Source: Selaginella moellendorffii (lineage: Eukaryota > Streptophyta > Lycopodiopsida > Selaginellales > Selaginellaceae). Taken from it: a DNA stretch of 64,000 bases. Position numbers and translations under genes: made by a program. Shown here piece by piece: positions 54,080-64,000 of this stretch. Below the pieces are notes generated by a model. It searched no databases, had not been told where the DNA came from, and was given only the letters and a program-made list of their open reading frames with translations. Position 1 is the stretch's first letter. Each line of letters starts with the position of its first letter. The stretch lies in assembly GCF_000143415.4 (NCBI RefSeq), contig NW_003314382.1, positions 117,755-181,754 of the forward strand, in the 5' to 3' direction.

Positions 54080-54560
54080 GTGTCATCTTGTGAAGAAGCG
54101 AGGTAAGTTTCTCAATGACGCGTGGTTTATATTTGGTGGCGACCTTGAGAAGTGTTCAACGCTCTTCTGAACAGCTATTGTTATGCTCAGACAGGCCATC
54201 TGTGGATTGGCCGGAGACTCTTCGATGAAATGCCGGAACGCAATATCGTGAGATGAAACACCATGAGAACATCAAGAATCTGGCTGAAGTCTTCCGATGA
54301 GGAGTGATTGGAGGCCAATTCTACGACAATGCTGGGCGTGGTCAAGTATGGGGCTACTGGACGAGAGCCAGGGCCAGTTTCAATCGGTGAAGCCGGACAG
54401 ATCAATTGAACACTATTGCTGCATGATCACGCTGGGGACGTCCTCGTGCCGTGTGACAATGTGCTGGGCTTCCAAGATCCACGGGGACGCGACGCCAGCT
54501 GCGAGATAAGTGTCAACCATACTTGCTGTTGTCTAGCGTGGTATTACTTGCGTTGACTAG
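54080..54560 (+). pseudogene. Remnant of the PPR gene (duplicate of 50224-51804)
   Basis: GTCATCTTGTGAAGAAGCGA at about 54082, then TATGCTCAGACAGGCCATCTGTGGATTGG and GACTCTTCGATGAAATGCCGGAACGCAATATCGTGA, GGGGCTACTGGACGAGAGCCA, GAAGCCGGACAGATC and TCCAAGATCCACGG follow the 3' third of the intact gene (51090-51790). Internal deletions and frameshifts are present. The 5' two thirds are missing. Confidence 0.85.
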
Positions 54561-54660
54561 TCGACGAATGAGTTGACTTCGTGTCAGTTGACCAGACCGG
54601 GAAAACCAGTGCTGGTGAAAAATCTCTCGGTAGACAAAGATACCATATGATTACCATTTG

Positions 54661-56860
54661 TTAAACGAGAGACACCGTTGTATTTGCAATGGAACTCAAG
54701 GAAGAAGGTACTAGAATCATTTCCAATATTTCTTCTAGCCTCTGAGCAACCTCACTCATAGTTGGCCTATCCTTGCCTCTGACCTTGGTACACTCCAAAC
54801 TAAGTTTCACTGCATTGTATAAAGGCTCCGGCTGTGGAGGCAGTGCCAACTTTTGATCTAGCACGGAGTTCCACTCGCCACGTCCGACGAGATCAAGCAC
54901 CCAAGCTGCCAAGTCCTGGATATTTCTCGAAGAATCAATCGGCTTCTCACCGGAGAGTAACTCTAGAAGAACCACTCCAAAGCTGTAAACATCGCTCTTG
55001 GCTGTGAGGCGGAGAGAGGAACCATACTCGGGATCCAAGTAACCGGGTGTTGTGATGGTTGTTCCACTGGCTTGAGTTTCTTCAAGCGAGCAAAGGCCAA
55101 AATTCGAGACGTGAGCATTCCAGTTGTAGTCGAGAAGGATGTTCGATGATTTCACGTCCCTGTGAATGATGCTTGGTGATGCATACCTGTGAAGATATTC
55201 AAGGCCTCGGGCAGCCTGTTCAGTGATTCTTATCCGGCTTACCCAGTCCAATGGTGGCGTGTTGGTATATATATTTTGAGAAAGAGTTCCTCTGGGCATG
55301 AACTCAAAGACCAAAAGCTTGTCCACCTCACAGTATCCAATCAAATTCACCAGGCATGAGTGGTGAGCTCTCCCGAGAAGATGCAGTTCCTTCTCAAACA
55401 TTTTCTCCGACCTGTTTTCATCAGTGAGAGGCATACACGGAGTTTAGAAGTTTCAACTACCTGTTAAACAGCTTGGCTTGCTTGATAGCAACCTCCTGAC
55501 CATTTTGGAGCAGTCCTTTGTAAACATTTCCAGAAGCACTCTTGCTCAAAACCATTTCATCGCTATAGTTGTTGGTCGCCTCTCTCAGCTCTGCCGAGGA
55601 GAAATAAAGTATGTCGCTCCTGGAAAAGCTCACAATGTTAGCAAGTGTTTCTAGCTTCCTCTTCTTCATATAAGTAAAATACGAAAACGTAGCCATGACA
55701 ATGAGCCCAAAAGACAACGTGATGATCAAATACAACAGCACAAGGAAGAGTTTCCTCTGGTTCTTAATATCCCCTTGATGAGAAGCCAAAGATGGCTTCC
55801 CACACACACGATCAGTGTTGATCCCACACGGAACAAGCTCAATATCATCACCAGTACACACTGAACACTCCAAGCACACCCGATCTGTTAGCGATGGACA
55901 CCCATACTTAGAAGTCTGGTATTGATCCTTGCGACACCGGCTTGAGCATATTGCCTGACTAACATGAATGCCAGTGATGTTAACTTCCCAATACTCTTCC
56001 TTGTATCCTCCCCAGCAAAGAAGTTCTACACGCCCATCCCGCGTCAAACCACAAGTATAAAAGTCGCCAGCTGAAATGGCTGTGAATGAGACATTCTTTG
56101 GAGCTCTAAGCTGATAAACATTGTTTTGTCCCCAGCACACCACTTGGTGATTATCCGCTCTAATGCCACACATATGATAGCGTCCTCCGGTTACGCTAGA
56201 GAATTGAAAAACAGATGGAGCATAAGTGTAAGAAGCATCTTCCCCCCAGCAAAGTATATCCCTTGTGGAGCTCTCTATCCCACATATGGAGTAACCTCCC
56301 GCGAATAGAGATACAAAGGTTCCATTGCCTCGATCTGGTTGTGGTATAGCATCAGAGAGATGACCCCAACAAGTAATATTTCCATCTTGGGTCAGGCCAC
56401 AGGAAAAATCTATTCCCGATGAGACTGACACGAATGGCTGGTCTGGAGATTTGTAGATGAATATACCCCAGCAGTTGATTTTACTGTCGTCACTCTGGAT
56501 CGCACAACAGTGGCTCCTGCCACAATTCAAGCTTGTAAAGCTTATGTTTTCTAGAGACTGTGGCAATTCTATGTCACCCCAGCATATTGGAAACTGTGAA
56601 CCATAAAGCAGCCCACATACAAACCCAGATCCTCCTGAAATAGCCAAGAGCTTCTTGTCTTTAGGTACTCCTACTGGCGATCTAAATTTTCCCAAGTATA
56701 TTGGTTGTAAGGAATTTGCTTGTAAAACACAAATGGCATAATCACCTACATCTATGTAAGGAAAGCCAGTCCACATAGAACTGATTGTGGCCATAGATCC
56801 AAAACCTATCACAGGAGAAAACTGTAGTACAATCACTATTGAAGCAAATGAAAATCCCAT
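54661..56860 (-). CDS. CRINKLY4-like receptor-like kinase with altered kinase motifs
   Basis: Two exons (56860-55461 and 55411-54661), 716 residues. A signal peptide (MGFSFASIVIVLQFSPVIGFG) is followed by about seven RCC1-like crinkly repeats. These repeat units contain CWG every ~40 residues (FPICWGD, INCWGIF, ITCWGHL, ILCWGED, VVCWGQN, LLCWGGY). A TNFR-like Cys-rich region follows (CSSRCRKDQ...CLECSVCTGDDIELVPC), then one membrane helix (LFLVLLYLIITLSFGLIVMA) and a kinase domain. The kinase keeps VAIKQAK (VAIK lysine) and [12 protein letters not shown]. Its glycine loop reads SKSASGNVYKG, lacking the first glycines, and its DFG reads NFG (codon AAT). ACR4-type receptors control epidermal and stem-cell identity (family knowledge). 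Weak or absent kinase activity is inferred. Confidence 0.88.
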
Positions 56861-58644
56861 AGAGAAATATACAAGCAGGAATTAAGAGATACATATTTGC
56901 TCAAATCATGCCATTGCGTAATAAGCTAAGTATTGACTGAAAAACCTAAATCCAGCTCATTGTAATCTGTCAATTTTAAAAAATAATTGTCGTATTTTTC
57001 TTTAGCTTTTGATATATATCACGAATGAATTAAAGTATAAACCAATTACCATATAATATTATTTTCAGAATAACGAGAAAACATAATTACTATGTAGTCA
57101 TTAAACCGTGAGCACTGTAAACTACAATTATAAATAATAGGGTTTTGTTAGCCCTCAGATTAAATTACAAGTTTTTAATTTTTAAAAACTATTTATGCTA
57201 CTTTAATGAATCTCATATTAGACATACTAACTCTAACTTTCAAAAACTATATTCTTATGATTGAAATGTCTAGAATATTCTTGGATATTTTAGGATATTC
57301 TACCATATTTGTAATTATAATTTATAAAGATTTTTATAATTCATAAAATTTATAGTTTTTTCGTGTTAATCGTTATAAATTATAAATATGTTTATAATAA
57401 TATATTCTGATTGATCACTTGAATTAATAAATAATACTAAACATGAATAACACTACAATTAAACAAAACAAGCAATAACAAATATCTTAAATTAATTAAA
57501 ATAGTTCTAGTATTCTAAATTTTTTTAATATTGATAAATGTTTGACTTTTAGTTTGCTTAAGCAAACCTGTAAGATGGTAATGGATATACCTAGAATATT
57601 CTTGGATATTCTAGGATATTCTACCATCTAACGGTTGTTATTCATTTAGATTAATCTTGTATTTATAATTTATAATATATTCTTTTTTATTCTATCATCT
57701 AGTGGTTGATATGCAATAAGATTAATCTTGTGTTTATAAATTATAAACATGCTTATAATTATAACCCTTTTTTGATCAATTGGATTAATAAGTAAGAATA
57801 ACATTACTATTAAGCAAACCAAATATTGCTACATGCAATGCATCACAATTTATTTTAGATATTGTATGATTTTTTTAACAAAATAATCATATTTAACTTC
57901 ATCATCCATTCTATTGAATGAATTTCTTACAGCTTGTTATTATTTTTGTTTTTGGTGTAGTGGCTTTGAATGAAGTATGTTGTTATATATGTATAAATTA
58001 CTTATGGTTTTTATAGTTTTGAGGCAAGTTGTGACAGGTATTCTAAAGCTGTGAAAGGCATTACTTTAATAGTAAAATGCTATTCAGCTTAAAGTGCTTT
58101 CGAGACAAAGTAATATTCATTCATTCATTCATATACTATATACTGTTTACAAAGTCTTATAGAACCCCCAAAACCAATGGGTTCAAATATGGTGACAATC
58201 ATGGCCCTTCATCATCCAATCTCGGGCTTCATCCCTTGCCCTTCATGCTTCAGTTGGTGTTGCCATGTATTAATGGAGGAACATTTACTTGTTAACAATG
58301 TCTATGATCTTTTGTCAAAAGTAAGCAGGAAAGATTACATTACTGGTATATATAATTTTTGATTTAGACAATTATTAGAAGAGCTACCTACCAATTACAA
58401 TTGATCCCAAAACACTATCTTCTTATTCGTGTAATTTCTACTCTTCTTGCTCGATGGTGCAACTTTATCATGGTTTTCTCCTCTCCTAGAGAAGAGCATG
58501 AAAGGGGTCGTGGTTCCAGCACCCCAACTCCCTTGGCCTATACTCCAAGCCTCCAGCCGAGACTTCATCTTGCCTGCTTGTCAAAGATCACGTCCCTGCA
58601 TTTGTCAAATGCTCCAATGTTGTTCTTTTACTACTTTTTGATTG
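56861..58644. other. AT-rich intergenic sequence with short direct repeats
   Basis: The words AGAATATTCTTGGATATT...AGGATATTCTACCAT occur at about 57270 and again at 57592, and a weaker form near 57690. The stretch is otherwise AT-rich without coding character. 58140-58320 has moderate GC but no recognised domain. The PPR promoter lies at its right end. Confidence 0.45.
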
Positions 58645-60432
58645 ATGTTTAGAGAGCTTCTGGGCAGAGCGTTTAGACAGCAATCCAGGAAAAGGAAGAC
58701 GGGCTCGCAAGCTCTCGAGGGCAGTGTCGCCTTCTACGCATTGTTGCTTCGATCATGCGGAGATTCGCACAACTTGGAGCGTGGGAAGCAAGCGCACGCC
58801 TGGATTCAAGACAGCATCTACAAGAGAAACCTGTATCTCGCGAACCTGGTGATTGAGATGTATGGAAAATGTGGAAGTGTGGAGGACGCAAGAGTGGAGT
58901 TTGATCGCCTGAGCAATCCCAATGTCTTCTCGTGGACGATGATTGTATCAGCCTATGCCCAAAACGGGTATATCGACGAAGCTCGGAAACTGTTTGAGCT
59001 GATGCCAGACAAGGATCTTGTATCGTGGAATATGATGCTGGGCGCTTACGTTTTGAGGCTCGACGTTGATGCATCTAAGGAAATGTTTGATCGGATTCCA
59101 AATCCAAACATGGTGTCTTGGAACGCAATGGTGACAGTGTATGCCCAAACCGGGCATCTCTCAGAATCCAAGCGCGTGTTTGACGAAATGCCCGGGCAAG
59201 ATCTCGTGTCGTGGAACACGATGCTTCAGGCATACGCTGATCACGCCAAGCTAGAAGAATTTCTGCTCATGTTTGCAAAGATCCCACACACAGACGCAGT
59301 CTCATGGACAGCGATGATCATCGTTCACGCGAGCTGCGTTTCAGTGGATGCTGCAAGGCGTGTTTTTGATCGAATTCCTGAGCGCGACGTAGTTGCCTGG
59401 ACCGTCATGCTCCAGGTCTACAGTGACAATGCCCAGCCCCGCGAGGCCGAGAGCCTGTTTGTGAGCATGCCCGGCAAAGACGCTGTGGCGTGGAACGCCA
59501 TGGTCACGGCTTATGCTAATGGCGGGGATTTGCTCAAAGTGAGAGCTCTGTTTGATTCCATGCCAGCGAGAAATCTCACGTCCTGGAACGCTATCATTGC
59601 GGCTTTTTCCCAAGTTGGCGCTGCAGAGGACGCGATTGAAACCTTCACCAAGATGCCAAGACGAAACTCGCTATCATGGAACGCGACGATTCAAGCATTT
59701 GTCGCAAGTGGAAATTTGCAGCAGTCAGTAGTAGCGTTTCAAAAGATGCCCCAGCATGACATCTTTTCGTGGACATGCATGGTCACTGCCTACGTCCATA
59801 GCGGGAATATGCGGGAAGCAAGACATTTGTTTCAAGTGATGCCGCTGCAAAACGTTGTGTCCTGGAACGTAATGATCGCTGGGTATGCCCGGGCTGGGGA
59901 TCTTCATGAAGCTCGAGCGCTCTTTGACGAGCTCGCACCGCACAGCCGGAGCTCCTTGTCTTGGACAGCCATGGTCCACGCTTACGCCAACACAGGCCAT
60001 GGCGAGCTCGCGATCCATCACTACAGACTTATGGAGCTCCAAGGCTTTGCTCCCGACGCTGTGACAACTCTGGGGATTCTCACTGCTTGCAGCCGCGCGG
60101 GTCTCGTGGATCAAGCCAGAGACCACTTTGGAATGCTGGGGAATCCCTTGCCGGAGCACTACTACTGCATGATCGACGTGCTGGCACGAGGAGCGCACCT
60201 GGAGCAAGCGGAGGAACTCATGAACACAATGCCATTCGTCCCGGATTTGTCCGCTTGGACAACTCTGCTGGGTTCTTCCAAGACTCAGGGAGACGTTGGA
60301 AAGGGCGCCACGGCCGCCGCCCAAGCGCTCCTGCTGGATCCGGCCTCCCAGGCTCCATACTTCCTGCTGTCGAATCTGTACATAGAGCAAAACCAGTCGT
60401 TGACCAAGTCAGTGGTTGTCAACAGATGCTGA
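58645..60432 (+). CDS. Pentatricopeptide repeat protein (intronless)
   Basis: About 595 residues. The start is MFRELLGRAFRQQSRKRK, Arg-rich and hence a possible organelle-targeting leader. About sixteen PPR units follow (LVIEMYGKCGSVEDARVEFD, SWTMIVSAYAQNG, SWNAMVTVYAQTG and others). The E1-type end is YYCMIDVLARGAHLEQAEELMNTMP, WTTLLGSSKTQGDVGKGATAAAQALLLDP and APYFLLSNLYIEQ. No DYW domain. It shares the tail pattern with the other PPR genes here, so the four are probably a local family, though this copy is not part of the CRINKLY4 duplication. Confidence 0.88.
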   Translation: MFRELLGRAFRQQSRKRKTGSQALEGSVAFYALLLRSCGDSHNLERGKQAHAWIQDSIYKRNLYLANLVIEMYGKCGSVEDARVEFDRLSNPNVFSWTMIVSAYAQNGYIDEARKLFELMPDKDLVSWNMMLGAYVLRLDVDASKEMFDRIPNPNMVSWNAMVTVYAQTGHLSESKRVFDEMPGQDLVSWNTMLQAYADHAKLEEFLLMFAKIPHTDAVSWTAMIIVHASCVSVDAARRVFDRIPERDVVAWTVMLQVYSDNAQPREAESLFVSMPGKDAVAWNAMVTAYANGGDLLKVRALFDSMPARNLTSWNAIIAAFSQVGAAEDAIETFTKMPRRNSLSWNATIQAFVASGNLQQSVVAFQKMPQHDIFSWTCMVTAYVHSGNMREARHLFQVMPLQNVVSWNVMIAGYARAGDLHEARALFDELAPHSRSSLSWTAMVHAYANTGHGELAIHHYRLMELQGFAPDAVTTLGILTACSRAGLVDQARDHFGMLGNPLPEHYYCMIDVLARGAHLEQAEELMNTMPFVPDLSAWTTLLGSSKTQGDVGKGATAAAQALLLDPASQAPYFLLSNLYIEQNQSLTKSVVVNRC

Positions 60433-61094
60433 CTCTTCTAGACTAGTCAAAGCAATCAGCACTACTTGCGGCTACACTCCAGTGTCGCTGTCAATCTTGT
60501 CGTGGTTGACAGGACTTTAGCCAGGACGGAAAAAGGACGCAATTCGATCGGATATGGTGCCTGCCTGGATGAGAATTTGTGTGTTCTATGGTTTTTGTGC
60601 TTAAGATCATCCCTTCTTTGTAGGGCTTGTTCCTCTTTTTTCTCTTGATTTCTCTTCCTCTCGTTTGCTGCGAATCATTCAAAGTTGGCATCCGTATGCA
60701 CAGGAACCTTTTTAAAAAGAAGAGTACATCTACACTCCAGCCAGCAAAATCATACAGTCATTTTTGTTGTTGTAAGGATGGTGGCGGTGGTGGCAGTAGT
60801 GAGTGAAGCTAGCTAGCTATCAAAGTTTGTAACCTTTTGATCGATCAATTCCATAGCCGAGAAAAAAATCGATGCATTATTTCAGTCTGTGACAAGAAAA
60901 ATCACCTCGGGTGGAGCCCGACGAATAAAAATACGTGGCAGATCGTGACTGGTTCTTGGGACTGGGGATCTCGTGGCCCCAAGACAGCGACTATAACTTG
61001 TTAGAGAGGGCTCTAGGCCGGAAGCCATAGCCGAGCTCGTAGTGAGTGTCTGATTTGGAAGCGCAAGAAGTTCAATCCTCCCTATCGATCGAAA
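60433..61094. promoter_or_regulatory. Intergenic region and metallothionein-like promoter
   Basis: Nothing coding is recognised. GGTGGCGGTGGTGGC at about 60780 is a short GGN tract. CTAGCTAGCTATC and ATCGATCAATTCC palindromic words lie near 60815. The transcription start of the metallothionein-like gene is expected near 61000-61060; no clear TATA box is visible. Confidence 0.35.
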
Positions 61095-61675
61095 ATGTCT
61101 TGCGGATCATGCAACTGCTGCCCGAAGTGTGGCTGCAAGGCCAGCTGCTCGTAAGTGATTGACGTCTCATTCTTGTCAAACTTCTTCCTCGATTGAGAGG
61201 AACCTTTTGTTTTCTAGCTCTTGTTTCTCTCGCTCTCTCGGATCACATCCTTGTTACTCCTGTTCCATTCCAGGACTTCTAGTCACAATCACAAACAGAG
61301 TTTCTTAAAAGGGCAATCGAATTAACTCGAGCTGTGACTTGCAGATGCGGCAAGAGGATCGCTGATGCTGCGTTCCTGAGCACCGCCGGAGACTTCAGGT
61401 GAAACTCTCGCGAATCTCTCCATGCATCCCTCACTGAAAAGGTGATTTGCTCTCGCAGCGGTGCGAACTTTGCCGCCCCGGTTGGAGTGGCAACCTGTGA
61501 CAAGTGCGCCCAAACCGGGGTTTGCACCTGCGGGAAGAACCGCGTGGAGGGCGTGGACACTTGCGACAAGTGCGCTCAAACCGGGGTTTGCACTTGCGGC
61601 AAGAACCGCACCGTGGGTACCGATACCTGCGACAAGTGCGCACAGACGGGCGTGTGCACTTGCGGCAAGAACTAA
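61095..61675 (+). CDS. Metallothionein-like protein with a triplicated Cys module
   Basis: Three exons: 61095-61150, 61345-61398 and 61459-61675, giving 108 residues. The N-terminus MSCGSCNCCPKCGCKASCSCGK is a dense Cys cluster as in plant metallothioneins. A Cys-free spacer (IADAAFLSTAGDF, GANFAAPVGVA) follows. Three tandem 16-residue modules TCDKCAQTGVCTCGKN then follow, separated by RVEGVD and RTVGTD. Each module has C-x2-C-x5-C-x-C. The module sequence is identical in all three, although the DNA differs slightly, so selection or recent copying is likely. The protein presumably binds Cu/Zn/Cd in the cytosol. The number of modules is the unusual part; most plant metallothioneins have two Cys domains and 45-85 residues. 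Confidence 0.85.
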
Positions 61676-62153
61676 GGAGAAGATCGCTCATGGAATTGAA
61701 AGATTACTATGGCTATATGGAGGCGTGTGTTTGCTTGGCGTGTAGATCCTCACGCCGGCGCTAAAGCACAGGTCTTCCTCTCCTATGGTTGTAACACTTG
61801 ATAATAACTTTGGTGGAAAATTTGTAGCTGTTACATGGATGGGTGATCGCTTGGCTTTGCTTGGATTTTAAGTGAGTGTCCGGTTTGCTCGTTCTTGGAT
61901 AAATGCGCTATCATGGATCTTTGCTCACACTGGTTATCACTTGAGCTTCGCTCACACTGACGTAAAAGCTTGACTTTTAAGAAAAAGAGTGAGCGTGCAC
62001 GCTCGCCATCATCTATGCTGTAGGTGGAGACGCAAGGTTAAAAAATCTAGCGTTTCTTATTAGAACTCTCCAGAAGGAAGAAAAAATTGTTTTGAGAATG
62101 TAACTTTCGTACAACCAGAAAACACCCAAACTTGATTAGTACAAACAAATCGC
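61676..62153. other. Convergent 3' regions, nothing recognised
   Basis: The 3' flank of the metallothionein-like gene and of the minus-strand dirigent gene. No further gene is recognised. Confidence 0.4.
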
Positions 62154-62705
62154 TTACCAGTAGATGAGCTTGATCTTGAACAGGACGATGAAAGTGTCCC
62201 CATCGATCGAGTGCGTCGTGATCGTGGCGATGCCGCGAGCCATCTCAAAGTCGCCCGTCCCGCCCACGACGCTGATATCCCGCGATGGCGCCAAGATTAC
62301 GTCCGCGCCCATGAAGTTGATCGTCCCGTTGTACTCGCCCGTCTCGATGAGCGCCGAGAAGAGGAGCAGAGCGTTGAACGCCACCCCGGCCTGGGTGTGG
62401 TCGTAAATGTAGACGCCCTGACCCTTTCCCACGATCTTGGAGCTCGCCAGCGACGGCCCATCCGTGAGTGAATCGTTGAAGACGATGATCTTGCCAAAGC
62501 CGAGGCCCGTGAGGTTGTGGTGTGGTCCGGCCACCTCCACCGCCGTGTCCGTCCATGGATGGGTCTTGTTCTGGAGCGTGTCGTGCATGTAGAAGCTCAC
62601 GGACGATGGGCGCTTGGGCTCCTGCGAGGCCGAGCTCACCATCACCACCACTGCCAAGACGATGAAAGGAGCAGCAAATGCCCGACGAGAATTCGATCTC
62701 TCCAT
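62154..62705 (-). CDS. Dirigent protein
   Basis: ATG at 62705 opens MERSNSRRAFAAPFIVLAVVVMVSS, a signal peptide. The dirigent domain follows: FYMHDTLQN near the start, GPHHNLTGLGFGKIIVFNDSLTDGP, KIVGKGQGVYIYDH, then FSALIETGEYNGTINFMGADVI and the end GGTGDFEMARGIATI, HSIDGDTFIVLFKIKLIYW. The length (183 residues) and order of strands are normal for this family, which guides stereospecific coupling of phenoxy radicals in lignan and lignin formation outside the cell. Intronless. It lies divergent from RBCS. Confidence 0.9.
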   Translation of the reverse strand: MERSNSRRAFAAPFIVLAVVVMVSSASQEPKRPSSVSFYMHDTLQNKTHPWTDTAVEVAGPHHNLTGLGFGKIIVFNDSLTDGPSLASSKIVGKGQGVYIYDHTQAGVAFNALLLFSALIETGEYNGTINFMGADVILAPSRDISVVGGTGDFEMARGIATITTHSIDGDTFIVLFKIKLIYW

Positions 62706-63272
62706 TTGAAGATCACGAAAGAACACAATTGGAGTAAATTAAGAACAGAAGTAGAGAGAGTTGAATCGATCACGAAAGAACAGTAGAGATATAGTCCAAT
62801 CTTTCTTCCCCTTCTTCCGTTATCTATAGATCCAGCAGGCTCAAGCTTCAGGATTTTAAATCCGGGGGTGATAATGTGCGTTGGGCGGCAACACAACAGC
62901 CCTGCTGTGCAAACAAAGTCAACATGATTGCCCTGACCCTCGCTGACCAAGTCAATCAAGGTCCCGTGCCACGCCTGCCCTAGTCAACTTTCATGGACTT
63001 GATCAGCCTTCAGCTATATCCTGAATATGCGGCCTAGGCACCCCGCCACGTGGCGTTCATTGGCGCGTCTTATCGTCCTCTTGCGGTGGGCGCGCCAGCC
63101 TTCTCTCCTCTCCCTCCACTTTCTATCTGGCCCTGGAGAGGATTCCCGTGTGTGGTTCGCGGCATCCCTCTCTCCAAGTATTTATCTATACCCATCTCCC
63201 AAGAGCCCTACATTGCTCTTGGCTTTGCTCTCTCCCCCTCCCTATCTCGAGCTCCCAATCCTCTAATCCACC
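62706..63272. promoter_or_regulatory. Shared dirigent-RBCS upstream region with G-box, I-box and TATA
   Basis: A perfect G-box palindrome GCCACGTGGC lies at 63045-63054. An I-box core (CTTATC, reverse of GATAAG) lies at 63069-63074, 15 bp further on. A TATTTAT TATA box lies at 63179-63185, about 90 bp before the RBCS ATG. This order, G-box then I-box, is the light-response module known from seed-plant RBCS promoters. Here it is in a lycophyte-like genome. Confidence 0.6.
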
Positions 63273-63998
63273 ATGGTGACGGGGGCAGCATCGTCCGCCG
63301 TGATCCCAATGGCCGCGCTCTCCACCCCGGTGGCTCCCAAGGTCCCCGGATTCACAGGTCTCAAGGCCACCACGGCTCTCACTGCCAACAAGGGAGGACT
63401 CCAATGGAGCCAGAAGACCGTCGCCAATGGGAGCCGTGTGAGCTGCATGCTGGTGAGTAGCCTCTCTCGCGCGCGATCAATCGCTCCACATTCCCAAGCA
63501 AGAGAGAGAACTGATCTCCTCCTCCTTGATCCCCTCCCCAGACATGGACGCCTTACAACAATCCCAGGTTTGAGACGCTGTCGTACCTCCCGGATCTCTC
63601 AGCCGACCAGATCGCCAAGGAGATCGACTACATGTTGAGGAAGGGATGGTTCCCCTGCCTGGAATTCTCCGACGTAAGCTCCTCTCGCCATCAAACTCCA
63701 TTGATTTTTGGCAAGAACAAGCACTGAAATCGCGAGGATTCGGTCGAATCTCTGTCTCTCTTTCTCTTTGCAGAAAGGATACGTGTACCGCGAATGCCAC
63801 AAGAGCCCGGGATGCTACGATGGCCGCTACTGGACCATGTACAAGCTCCCCATGTTTGGCTGCCAAGATTCCGCCCAGGTGTTGAGGGAGATCCAGGAGT
63901 GCAGGAGGGAGTTCCCCACTAGCTACATTCGAGTGCTGGGATTCGACAGGGTCAGGCAAGTGCAATGCGCGGGATTCATCGTCTACAAGCCAACCTAG
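63273..63998 (+). CDS. RBCS: Rubisco small subunit precursor
   Basis: Three exons: 63273-63452, 63542-63673 and 63774-63998, giving 178 residues. A chloroplast transit peptide of about 58 residues ([23 protein letters not shown]) ends near RVSCML. The mature protein carries [35 protein letters not shown] and the hallmark [12 protein letters not shown], then [14 protein letters not shown] and [22 protein letters not shown]. It assembles with eight large subunits in the stroma. Everything expected is present up to the stop at 63996-63998; the window ends 2 bp later. Confidence 0.97.
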
Positions 63999-64000
63999 AG

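Noticed and set aside
1-64000. tRNA, rRNA and CRISPR features
   Set aside because: I saw no cloverleaf-type tRNA gene, rRNA stretch or regular repeat-spacer array; the tRNA-like word at 2350 is a primer-binding site.

Overview
The window is nuclear DNA from a land plant. The gene set (RBCS, UBC27-type E2, PRMT3, PLATZ factor, dirigent protein, a CRINKLY4-like receptor, many intronless pentatricopeptide-repeat genes) and the very short introns (mostly about 50-60 bp) fit a lycophyte of the Selaginella moellendorffii kind. That name is inference from style and content, since no search was possible.

Region 1 (1-36.9 kb) is a nest of mobile elements. A non-coding LTR-type internal region (1-2360) is followed by its LTR (2361-3500) and by an AT-rich, decayed Ty3/gypsy element (4863-8800). 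A large minus-strand chromovirus, called E here, runs from 8844 to 32168. It has matching LTR ends (TGTAAG...CTTACA) and a 5-bp target duplication, CCAAC. Two insertions split E. The first is a 5,524-bp DNA transposon, called T (25961-31484), with perfect 24-bp terminal inverted repeats and a 4-bp CTAC duplication. It sits so cleanly that the gag-protease frame of E is continuous once it is removed. T carries divergent genes (a ParB-like protein and a helix-rich transposase-like protein) and nine copies of a 22-bp palindrome. The second is a 12.1-kb block (about 11.78-23.89 kb) carrying host genes: the 3' half of a sugar transporter, a TFIIIB subunit BDP1 gene, a gulonolactone-oxidase-like gene and a duplicated small secreted Cys-rich protein. 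From 32.2 to 36.9 kb lie foldback repeats, LTR fragments and AT-rich sequence.

Region 2 (36.9-64 kb) is compact gene-rich DNA. In order it holds: UBC27-like E2 (+), PRMT3 (-), plastid J-protein (+), PPR (+), PLATZ (+), an inactive papain-fold protein fused to a LamG domain (-), inositol polyphosphate 5-phosphatase (-), PPR (-), PPR (+), a decayed CRINKLY4-like copy (-), a PPR remnant (+), an intact CRINKLY4-like receptor (-), PPR (+), a metallothionein-like protein with a triplicated Cys module (+), dirigent protein (-) and RBCS (+). The PPR + CRINKLY4-like pair at 50.2-56.9 kb is a tandem duplication in which each copy has lost the opposite gene.

The most unusual items are transposon T with its palindromes, the host-gene block inside one retrotransposon, the Cys-to-Ser/His-to-Leu papain-LamG fusion, and the CRINKLY4-like receptor whose DFG motif reads NFG in both duplicate copies.
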